This document shows, in pieces, positions 47,301-59,300 of a stretch of DNA of 64,000 nucleotides. Numbering within the stretch: the first letter of the stretch is position 1; each line of letters begins with the position of its first letter. Under the pieces are notes generated by a model, which was given only the letters and a program-made list of their open reading frames with translations, searched no databases and was not told the origin of the DNA. Both the position numbers and the translations under genes were made by a program. The stretch is from Branchiostoma belcheri (lineage: Eukaryota > Chordata > Leptocardii > Amphioxiformes > Branchiostomatidae): the NCBI RefSeq assembly GCF_001625305.1, contig NW_017802379.1, forward strand, positions 5,405,321 to 5,469,320, read 5' to 3'.

Positions 47301-50300
47301 GATGGAAGGACCTTGAGACTTGTAAGAGGATTTCCAGCTCAAGTTTTAGTACCTGAATGATCAGATTTACCCCTGGCAGGTTGACAACACCAGGTGAGTG
47401 CACTACTCCCACCTGTCCGTGTCCCTCCCTCCTCATGACACACTGCTGCAGGAATGTCAAACTCGCTGTCAGTCTTCAATGCGCTCAGCCGTCACGCTCG
47501 ACTGGGCGGATTCTGAGGTGCCTCACGTGTGTAACACGGCACGCCGCCCCTCCCGTCCGCCTACCAGCCACTCCGTAAATAAACCCGAAATAGAACAAAG
47601 TAGACCGCGAGAGAGATGCACTACTATCTGCTTCCTGTCTGGTGACAAAACTACAGAGGACTACAACAAGGATGCCATGACTCTATTTCACCTTAATGGT
47701 CAGGCTATATTTGTCCACTGCCACAAAGCAAAGCAAAACAAATAGAAAAACAATCAAAATACAGCGGGCGACAAGTTTACTCACATTGGCACTCCTCCCC
47801 ACAGTGGGAGTCCACAGGTAGAACTACACATACCGCGCCCGGGCGCCCCATTTCTGCACGAATTTTTACCTTCATGGTGGATACGAAACAACTACAGCCT
47901 ATTTCTAAAGATAGAACCTCACCTTTCTACCTGACTGCAGCGAGGAAAGAATGCCTGGAACGTGAAGTGGAGGGGTCGAGACTTACTGAAAGGGCGTCGG
48001 TTTCAACGTCCGCTCTCGGGTTTCCCCCAACCCAATTCCCCGCTTTGTGGAGTGAAGGGAAAAGTGAGGCTCTACGTCACTTCAGCACTTCAGTAATCCA
48101 CATGGAGAGCCCTACAGCACCCTTAGGTGCGAGTCCACAGTCTATGTTTGCAAAGAGAAAGTCAAGTGCAAAGGCTCACAAAGGGTTTTCTGGCACAAAC
48201 ACGATCCATCTTCCTATACAACAGAATGCTACTCATGCATCCAGTCTGAATAATTGCTGAGAGAGCAAGCTATTTCAATATCCTGAAAAGCCCTAAAGCG
48301 GCCACATTGACGAGAAAATTTGCATGCCAAGACTACAGGTCCTTTGAACTGTATAGAGAGGCACCTCAGTCAGAGTTTTACAGTCTACAGACCACGAGTC
48401 TACAAAAACATGTATTCTTACAATAAGTTACTGTGCTTGGGCCTGAAATTTGCATTGTAATAAAAAACCTACACGTGTATTTTTTGTTAAATCCTTATCA
48501 TTGTTTAAACACATTGATTATCATTGCTGGTGTTTTGGTGATACATGTACATGTACACTGTGCAAATGTTGATAAAAAAGTCAAACATTGGCGATGACTC
48601 AAAGGGCAATGACCCTCACCACTTCATAACATGGGTGTAACTAGCACATTCCACTGCCCTCAACAATCAGACTTTGATTTATATCCAGAAATTCTTTGTG
48701 AGCAATAAAATACTCACAAGAGTGGCCAAATAGAGGTCAAATATTTGAATCTGTGAATAGACATTTATGTTTTCCAAAACAACTTGCCAGCAAGACATGG
48801 AAATGACTGCTATAGAAACTGTCAAGTAATTTCAAATATCAAAAGAGCAACAGTTACCACTCAGTTGTAATTGCCCAGGGCAAAACTACGCAAAGTGTAG
48901 TTCTAAAAAAAAAACACACAGAAAACTGGGACATGTCTATGTAATTGGTTAATAAATAAACATAACACAATGCCAGTGAGCCATGTTATTCTAACTTTCC
49001 ACACATACAACCTGTTATGATTTCAGAACATTCTGCACCTCCCCAAATATAACATGGTTCATCCCGACATACCAACAAAACATTGGTATGCCTAATCACC
49101 AACGACAGAGAGAATGTGGGAGGAACAGTGGTCACGTGTCATGTAAACCCACGGCCTGGCGTCCCCATTGTTTCACACAAAGCAGGTGAGGGTTTGGAAT
49201 GCCTGATTCACCACAGTGCAAACCTGGCCATTGTTCTCAGGCAGATCTGATTACTTACGAAAAATAAAAGTTTGAAAAAGGGGAACCTCCCACCTTGCCT
49301 CCCCCCCTTCCATTGACAACTTGACAGGCAATAGTTTTGTGTAATATATCATACTACATACCTTCAAATGCGTCATAGTTTCCAGATGCAAACTAAGGAA
49401 CCAGAAAGTGTCTCCAAGCTATAAAGCTCTAAATGACAAACACTCATCTGAACACACTGTACTAAACAATACTGAGAAATTCCTTTTCACAATTGAGTTA
49501 AAAACTTACTACAAGTGAGCTTGGAAGACCTTTATTTAACATCTGTATCCAAGGAACTTTGAAATGCAAGAAAGCTCCTTGCTTTAACCTTCTGCCTGCT
49601 ACCTAATGCTATAACCCATACAAATTTGGTGCCAAACAGCTACCTTAGCAGGCTGAGGGTTAAGATGGGTATGACAGTAAAAAGAAATCACCTTCATCTT
49701 CCTCTTCGTCGCTCTCCACTGCTCCAATCCTCGAGGCTCGGATCAGCCGCATCTGTGTCAGCTCGATCTCCATCTGTCTCATCTTCTGCTGAAGGCTGTC
49801 ATTCTGGTCCTAAAAACAAGACAGAGCACAAAGTCTTGAGTACAATATAGAGAAACTGACATCTACTGATATACAGTAGTGTCAGTACTGTACTATATAA
49901 GTGTAATGTTTGTGTACACTAACAACTAATTGCAGTGCTTTGTACATGGGACATTCATGATCAAACACCAAGTCCATAGGATTATATAGGAGTTTTATTC
50001 AGGCAAAGTTCAACAACACTTAGATTAAGGGTCGTAATTGCCATTTTTCAAAAGAAACTGACAAGCACTCTTCCATCTCTTTCACAGTGCTTGGTAACTG
50101 TAATTTTGCAACAAAGCCAATGTCGGTCGTAATCTCACCACACAATAAAGCAATAACTAAGGTGTGAAAATACTTGAGAAGAAATAGACTTCATGATTTA
50201 GAAAAAGTGTGGTGTAGGGTTAGCCTTGTTGTTTTTACTTGGCCCTATGTCAAATATCTCACTTGGTAATGTGTAGATAATGAAGATGGAGTGAAGGTAA

Positions 50301-53300
50301 GAAAAAAGGGAGAAGAATACAGCCAACAATTATCTACCGCTACATATATTTTTTCTTTCAAGTCTGCCATCTATTTGCCTTTAGTGCAGTTTTTAAGTGT
50401 TTACAGGTGTATGCACAGGTGTGCACAACAATAGCCTCAACACCTGACCCAACAAGAGGAAGTTGTGATAAATCTGTTGGGGGTGAGAATTTGTTATGTC
50501 TACTGCATTCCTACCAGGTATACAATAACATCTACCAGCATATGTACATGTACAGTCATATTCTCCTTTGCATCAAAAGTTTATGGCAATGTTTGTCAAT
50601 TCATGACATTACTTTCCTTTGTATCTGTCAGTGTAATACTTACTTTTGAGTATCTTGCATGTTACTCCTTATTGTACATTCTATTATTTTCTCCTTGATC
50701 TTTTGTAAACAAAAGCTTTGTTGAGTAAATAAAACATTTCTGTGCACCAATCTTTCTTCAGTTGTTTGAAGAAACTGAAGCATGAAGAGGCAAGAATCCT
50801 CCTCTCTTTTTCTCTACTAGTATTTCTCTCTTTCCCTCCCTCCCCTTTCTCTCATTCTCTTTTCCTCTCCCCTCCTTTCTCTCTCCCTCTCCCTTTCTCT
50901 CCCTCCCCTCTTTCTCTCCCTTCCCTCTTTCTCTCCCTCTCCCTCTTTCTCTCCCTCTCCTCTCTTTCTCTCTCGTTCTTTCTCTCACCTGTAGCTGTGT
51001 CATTTCCTTCTCTAGTTTCATCCTCTCTCCTGTTTCTGTCTCCAGCATCTCTGAGGCACTGTTTGCTGTACTGTGTTCATCCGACAGTTCCGAGGTCAGG
51101 TCGGCGACTTTGGTCTCCAGCTTGTTGTTGGCTTGTCGCAGCTCGTTGCGTTCCTTCTCGATCTTCTCCAGCTTGGCCTTCAGTTGGTCAACCTCGACCT
51201 GAAACAAGCAGACAGGGCTTATATAATTATCAGTACATCTCAGACATAATGTGTACTCGACACACAGTCATGACACCCATCCAAACATCTCCTGCGCGAC
51301 ATTGCTTGACTTAAAGTCTGAGACTTTCCCTGACTGGATGACCTACTTATTTGGAAAATATTTGCTGACACTCTTTTTCAACTGTATGCTCACTTTGCTA
51401 AAACTGTAAAACTCTAATAATGGTAGCCAGGGTAAGGACTCCATTTTATATGATCTGTATCGTATCTGATATCTATTGTCTGCATACCATTCTTCTGAAT
51501 ATTCTTTCAGCCAATACATATGTAGGATGATCACCATTCCATGAAGTTTAAGGTCATAACAGAATGAGAAATTGTAATTATCACAGTCCCTATAAAAGAC
51601 AAAGCTGTTACCTTAGCCCACACCAGATCTACCCACTTGAGAGGTCCCCTCTGGCCTAGGAGAAACCTCCTGACATGCTGACAGGCGGTGCAGTTCCTAC
51701 AACTTTCCATACCTATGCATTTAAGTAGCAAACAATCTCTCAGACCATCCTTTATACAGGCATTATGAAGAAAATGTTGTGTTTTTCTGATGTGGTGATG
51801 AAGCTGATGTGAATACCACCTTTGTACATTTACAGAAAAATTTAAAGACATTTGAAGCTTTACTAAAATAACTGAAGGCAATGTGCTATATCAGCCTTTC
51901 TTGTTCTTCAACTGCATCAAAGGCTGGTGTTTTACTTAAAACAGGAATGTCTTACATCTGCTAAGACAGCGGAACCCTCAAGGTATCCAAAACAGAGAAC
52001 TCCTTCCGTCGGGCCATCTTGTGACAACAGTTAATTTGTCTGGACATCATCCCATTGTTTATGACACTTTATTGGCAGTAAATTTATGATTTCCTGGGCA
52101 CAAATGTGACACACAATGGCAGGGTATCTGTACACTTGACAGCTATTGTTCCTACTGACAGGAACCATGAACTGATGAACCTGTTCATTACTATCAAACA
52201 CAATGCTTATAGAAAACTTGTCCATTACAATTAATAGTTGCATTTCGGCTGCAATCAAATACACAGGTGTCTTTTGTTTCTGTATCTTTCGTCTTATAAA
52301 TGAAGGACTTAAGGCTTAATCAATCTGTGCTGAGAACTTGTCAAGACTGCAATTTTTTTTCAAACAATTCATAAGATTATGATATTGATTAATCAATAAT
52401 ACCAAGACCATTGTCAGTGACTGTCAAAGTGGAATAACATCTATGAATTATGGTAACAATAAAAGATAGGTTTGAGTAGATAATAGTACAGCTGTGTCCT
52501 ATTGACTCCATCTTGACCTTGAGATTTTTGTGAAGGAAGCATGTATCTCCTCAAGTGTAATATCAATTTAAGTGGACTTCACATTGGAATGACATAGACT
52601 TGGGTATACATTTTGTACTTCTACCATATCAAGACCTTTCGTTTCTAAAAAAGAATCTCGATAACTGCCAGATAACATTCTAACAACCTTAATTTCAGGC
52701 AGTACAGAATTGTTAAGTAATCCTTAAGTAAGTTTTCCTGTAAATATTCCTCAGGTGTGTTTGTTTACATGACTCTGATTGGCCGGAATTTTCCTCCTGA
52801 AAGGACACAAAGACAGACTCCTTTTCAGAGTTACTCTCTGGTTGAGGAGAGCTGAAGAAAGGATGTCTCACCCACTCAACTTTAAGGAACGGAATGGAAG
52901 ACTTGAGAAAAGGGATAAAGTTTCACCTCTACACTTACATGTACATCACGCCTTCATGGGTGTTCTCTCCTCCAAAAGGCACTTAGCTCAAAACTTGGAC
53001 CCAAAACATACAACTTTGCAGTTGGCATACCAGAAGGTATCTGCCTTAATGTTATATTCTGTCAACATGTTGAGGTCTTTCCTGACATTTTCTTTAAGTA
53101 AACCACCACAACAAAACATATGTTAAACACCCCTGAATCGAAGTGGTACTGACCTAAATGTCTCTCAAGCTTGTCCTTTTTGGGCTAAACCACAGACATT
53201 TTAGGGGTGTTCAAGAGCACAAGATGGGAATATCTTACCAGTTTTTCTTTCAGTTCGTCCTCTGTCCGGTGCACGTTGAGGAGAGGTAGGACTTTGGTGA

Positions 53301-56300
53301 CCAGGCGGAACCAGGGCCAGTTGCGCACGGCCATGTAGATCTTTACGTTCCTCTGGATACATCGGATGGCCAGCTCTTGTACCTGGGCATCCAACAACAT
53401 GGTCACAATATCTTCACCTGGACCACAAACTCAACCAATACTGAATACTAAGGCTACATTCAAACCAGTCTGTAAAGACTTGCTAAAAATCTGTGACTAG
53501 TTCAGTTGTCCCTAACTGTGAAACAGGCTTCCATCTTGGTTTTGTCATTGTCATGAAAGTGAATTAACAAGGGACCTACATTTCACTTAGGTAAGAAAAG
53601 ATAACACAGACCAAAGTGGTAACCTGTTACTGAAATATGTTAGGCAGTTACCTTGATTTTCTTGAGGTTCTGGCGAGCGATGTACCCCCTGCAGTGTGCC
53701 TGGAACTTGGAGATGGTGTCGGTGGTCTTCTCATCCCGCTGGTCCTCCAGCTGGGCCAGCGCACCTGCTCGGAAAAACACCTGGAGAAAAACAACAGAAA
53801 CATGTATTTACTTCCATGTGCACATTTAGTAAAATCTGTGCGGACTACTCCTGGCCAAATGTAACTAAGGAAGTCAACAAAAATTTGGAAATTCTATGTA
53901 GTTACTCTTAAAAACATAGGAAGAATAGACAAGATCCTAACTGGAAAAAGAACATACAGATTCAAGCCATGCCATAATTCTAACAACATGACAGAGCTTT
54001 CTACAACTTTATGGGCAAACCACTTGGTTATGTACATATTCATTGGGATTGTTCAAGCATTGAAAGATTATTCATTTAGAGATCTTAGTAATAATCTTAG
54101 TAGTCAAACATCACCTTACGAAGCAGTTTTGGTAGATTCATTGAAAGGGCACTAGCAACAGCAGTATCTATAGTATATACTCTACTATGAACTGTTGGAA
54201 GCAAATGAAACATAGAACATCTTCCTCACCAAACTCCTAGTTGTAAGTCCATGACAAATCTACCTCTAAAGATTGGCCTAGTGAGGCTACATACTCAATA
54301 AATCTCTCACAGGGGAGCCAATTGTTGGGTCTCAATTTGGGAAGACCCCTTGACCTTTGCCAGTGACCTTGACATGATGAGTCAGCCCCCATTTGGGTTT
54401 AACAACAGGGGTCCTCTCCTGGACCTTTGAAAACTATTGAACGCTGCCTGAATGTATATCTTTTGTGATTCAAAAGGAAAGAGGTCCACATGTGGGCTAA
54501 AATAAACTAAAAGCACTGTCACTACACCTCATGTCAAAATATTAATTTGACTTAGGAGTGATTCACTGTAAATGCTTTAACATAGTTGACACTTCAAGAA
54601 ATGAAACCTGTAAATTTTCCTTCTGCCTTATATTGTGTGTTAACCAAGCCTATGGCTATCCCTTCAGAGACGACCTTGATGCTTCAGTCAAATTAGTTCT
54701 ACATGATAAATTTTATTGATAGATGACACCTAAACATTTGTACATGCCAAAGTTATAACCATGTTAGGAAGCAGACGTGCAGGCTCTACATGATTACAGA
54801 TGGTTACTATGGCAACCACCTGCTGTAATCAACATCACCCATCATGCAACATGGGAGCTGTTCAAATCTGGAACCCTGCCACATATCTGAAGACTGACAT
54901 AACTAATGAACAAACCAGCACATCATGCCACGAAAAGTCAGCAGCAGTGGATGAAACTTCTGAACATTCTAGAAAACAGGATCCAACAGGAATCTCATTC
55001 ATTCCAAGAATGCATTGAGTATCCAGTCACAAACTACATTCAATTTGCTAATTTTATACTTCAACTTTTTTTTTAATCCCAGTTTTGGCATGATAAATTG
55101 CATGCCTACAAGCAACGACTCCATAGACACGTGTAATACACACGGCAATGATCAAAGTCACATGTGACCTTGGCAAAGGCTAGATAATGAGAGTGCAGAA
55201 AAGTAGGGCACAGTAAGAAGCCCTTCCCCAAGAGTCAGTGGCAACCCAACTTCTCATACTCATACTGAGCCATTCCCATAGCAACAGGGCTTTTATCAGA
55301 CTAGGTGGCTTGGTTCCATTACTGAGTAATCTCAGTAGCACTACCCAGGTTATAATGATGAGGTGTTAATGGAGACTGTGCAGCTTAAAGATCAGGCAGC
55401 CAAGGATCAGGGTAATCCTCTCCCTTGAGAGGATCTTTGTCAACATCTGCAAACACCTGGGAGAACCTGGGAGGACTTTCTGCTTGTTGACATCATATCT
55501 AGGTATGAGTGTGAACATTGTACAGTGGACTGCCGAAAGAGGAATAGCTATACAATCTGCTTAGTTGCTGGTATCAAATCATCACCAGCATATCGCATTA
55601 AGAAGGAAAACACTTACAGCTTTAACTAAAGATGAAATGTGCATTTTTCAGGTGATTAAATATAAAAATTAGTACGAAATAAGTACAATTTTTCCAGGTG
55701 GGTCACTTACACACCTAAATCTAAAGCTGACCTTAGCCATTTGGTTACTAAGCTCCTGTCAGTATGCATATCAGATTCTGATTAGTTTTGAATTTCTAAT
55801 CATTTAGTACTGAGTGATAACACTGCACAGGTCATTAAGTACAGAAAGAAAGTACCACCGTATCAGAATTCTAATTGGGGCTAGACCAACTGCAATTGCT
55901 TGTTTCAAAGGAATCAGTGCCAATAAATGTTAGAACTGCAACATTCTAAATGAAACATGTTTCAACAGAATTGTTTCAATTCAGCCTTATCTTTGCCAAA
56001 TAAAACAGGAAAATAAACAAGCAGTACATGTGACAAAATGATCTAAATATTTAAAAGCAAAACCCATCTGTGTTTTGTAACAGTCAAACCAATCTGTAGA
56101 TAAACTACTTGTAGTAGTACAAAGCAATCCCTGCTATTATAAAGACCAAGAAGTCCAGAGAACCATCTACAGAAGTCATTTATCTGAGAAGTTACCATAG
56201 TTTAATAGTTGCATATCTTTACCGTTTATGTTTAAGTTAATCTCCAAGCAGATCCTAGGATGACAAAAAGACAGTATCAAATTATCCATTGACCAGAGAG

Positions 56301-59300
56301 GGTCCACGCGCGACGTAGCAGCAAAAAAAAAGGGGCCACATATAAAAAGGTAACGATCTTCCCCCATCAACCTCTGCTTGGAGATTACAGTACTATACTA
56401 AAGTTTGTATCCTCTGTGTATACATGTATGCAGGCTGCTGGTACATGACATTCATGCTACCATCTGTGACCTTCTAAATGATATAATTGGCAACATGCAC
56501 ACCTAACCAAGGTCATATGTTGTGCTGGAAGCAGTGACAAATAAAAAACCTTTCAGCCTATTACCTAGATATGACTGATAATGGTAGCTTCAATTAGTTT
56601 TTTTATTACAGCTTAATGGGTCACATAACAAACTAATTATTTCCAGCAAAAGGTAATACTTTTCCATGGAGGCACAGGGTATTTTAGATTCCACTGAAAT
56701 ATTTTATACAGGAAACAGGAAAATGGCTGAAAATTGTATTGTATTATATTGCTTCCTTTTTTACAAGCAAATGAAATAGAACTCGGTTTCAGTGGAAATG
56801 TATCTCAGCCATCCCTCAATTCTTTCACTTACAGTTAAGTACAACCACTTTATACAATATTACGAGAAGTGAGTTTAACCTCATAGGTAGTGAAAACACA
56901 CAAAAAGACATCTTCAGTTAAATGTACATGTATCCTGCAACACATGCAAAGCTTTTTCTACATAGCAGGTTCAAATGGGCACATTAGATCAACAGAAATG
57001 ACAAACCCTGTGTAAACATGTACATACAGGTACCACAACATGTCCATGTACCCTTACCCTGTGCAGGGACAGACTGCGGGCCTGAGGACTGGCCCTGGGT
57101 GTCGGTGACAGAGCCGTGATGTAGAACACACTCTCCATGTTCCTTCCCTGTTCTTCCCCCAGCCAGGGGCTGGCACTAGGGCTGCCTTGTACACCACTTC
57201 CCACCGGACTCACAGGCATTCCGACTGGAGACCGCCGTAATCCCAGTCAGCACTGCTACAGGCTACGTTCTGATGAAGTCTTCCTGCTGTTCACAGTTTG
57301 GTTCAGAACATGTGTGGGAGGGGCACACGTGGTGTCACTGATCCCAAAAATCCACAGAGCTTTCCTTCTCCCAGTGAACTTTTAGTTAAAGATGCCTCCT
57401 GGTGATATTTATCCAAGAATATTCCTTCTGTAGCTGTACAGATGTCAGATCTAGGTGCCAGCTGTTGCAGGTGACTTTTAAACCTCTGCAGAGTCTCTGT
57501 ACATCTGGAAATCTAGCTCAAGGGTGAACAAACTGTACATGTGCCAAAAAAGGCCATATTGGAACTGTTATAATCACGTCAAAACTGGTTTCTGGCAGAC
57601 TTCTACGATGTTCTTTGGTGTTGAAAAGCAGAAGATAAATTCAGCAATAACATCCAAGCTTTAGACAGCTTTGTACAGTCTTATTCTTACGAGCCTGACA
57701 TGGAATAATCTTCCAGTTTATGTATGCAGTTTATCCTCTACCTCTGATAAGAGCAGAACAGGGAATTAATCCAATTATTAACTGCCAAACACTGGAAGTT
57801 CACTTCCTGGATGACGCACCGTGGGTAGATATTTCCTTTACAAGTGAAGGTTTATGCCCACTGCTCACAAGCAGTCCAAACACATCCTTTGATTGAAAAT
57901 CAACAAGGCAAAATTGATGAATCAAAGGGTAACAAACCCACATGTAACAATAACATCCAGTTGAAGAAAAAGTAAACAATCCTCTGGTCATCCTAAGCTG
58001 GCTGTTGGACAGGTTTTAAGTTGGCTCCCATTCTGTTCACCCCTATATATGTAATCTCTCTATACCATGGCTACCTCTGCTCTTTCCATACAAGTCAATC
58101 CTTTCTTCTTCTGCAAATCTTTTCAGGATATCCAAGAAGGCAGAAAGTTCAGGAGTCGATCAGGACAGTTGCATCTCTCAAAGCTGGCAGTTTCACAGGC
58201 TATGACTTGCCCCGCGAACAAAGGATTTCACCAAGAAATCCCAGAGTCCATAAATCCTTGAGAACATATCCTTGGCAACAGCAGGGATCAGGAAAGTTCC
58301 AGACCAACACTGAGTCTGAGAAGATGTGCAGTAACACTGTGACACCACCAGTCTGAGTTCAAATCTTGCACCCACTGACTGATACAATTTCCCCACAACT
58401 GGTCCCAATTATGTCACATGGCCTGTGCTAAAAGCCAAGCTGTGCAGGGAGACACATGTCATCAGCTGGCCCACACACTTCAAAATGTAATTCTTCTGCA
58501 CTTTTCCATCTCCTGTTACTACTGTTTATAGCTTATTGCCTTGTAGAAAGGCATCAAGCAAATAACTGGGATCACTTGATGAAAATGGGATTTTTTATTG
58601 GTACATAAAATTGACTCAACCTTGCTTCTCCATTTCGCATCCTGTGGTGGCCAGCATTTTAGAGCCTGGCAGGCCCATGGGTTGAGCCCCATGTGGGACC
58701 CATGGTGTGCCCACCTCCTAATCAATTATCTGCTGGGTAAGGGGGATGACAGATGCTTGGAGAGATAGCCCTGGAGACACTGGGCCTGGGGGAACAGCTG
58801 CCAAACAAGATGGTTACATTTACAAGATACACCCCCTAAAACTTTAGAAGAGTAACAAAAGCATTGTGCGATGTTTCGTAACAATTACTGCAGTTTGACT
58901 TTGAAGGACAATTTTATGTTTTGCTTGTAGACTACGACTAATCTCTGAAGACAACATGGCCTTGCCAAACCACAAAATGGTCGTAAAAGTAGAGCACTTG
59001 AACTCGTGAGAAATCGTTTCTGCTTGCAGCTTTGACAAGAAAGCTTTTCCTTTCATCCCAGCTTCCTGTAGTCTCCACAGTTGGTCTTTCAAGTTCACGG
59101 TCATCCCCATGCACTTCCTGCCGATCCTTTATCAGCAAATCAGCACCATACTGAGAGGAGTCAGCAAGGTGCTTCAAAACCAACTACACAAAATGAGAGG
59201 TCCTATATCATCACCAAGATGACAAGCAAGGAAGCTACTGTCTCCACTGATATCATCTCTTGTGATACATGGGTCGTTTATCAAGAACACAAGTGTCAGA

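Noticed and set aside
47421-47453. 33-base minus-strand segment CTGCAG|CAGTGT ... GACAG|GTGGG as a cassette exon
   Set aside because: It would keep phase 1 between the 47785-47875 exon and exon 7, but stacking a second unproven exon on the first is not justified.
47398-48260. Two plus-strand frames of 115 and 128 codons
   Set aside because: They lie across a CG-rich zone where stops are rare. The minus-strand first-exon reading explains the zone better, although neither is proven.
50742-51314. 190-codon plus-strand frame rich in Leu and Ser
   Set aside because: It is the complement of the GA tract and of coiled-coil exon 5.
58640-58720. tRNA-like or SINE-like block with GGGTTGAGCCCC
   Set aside because: It resembles a B box only loosely. 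No A box or cloverleaf could be found.
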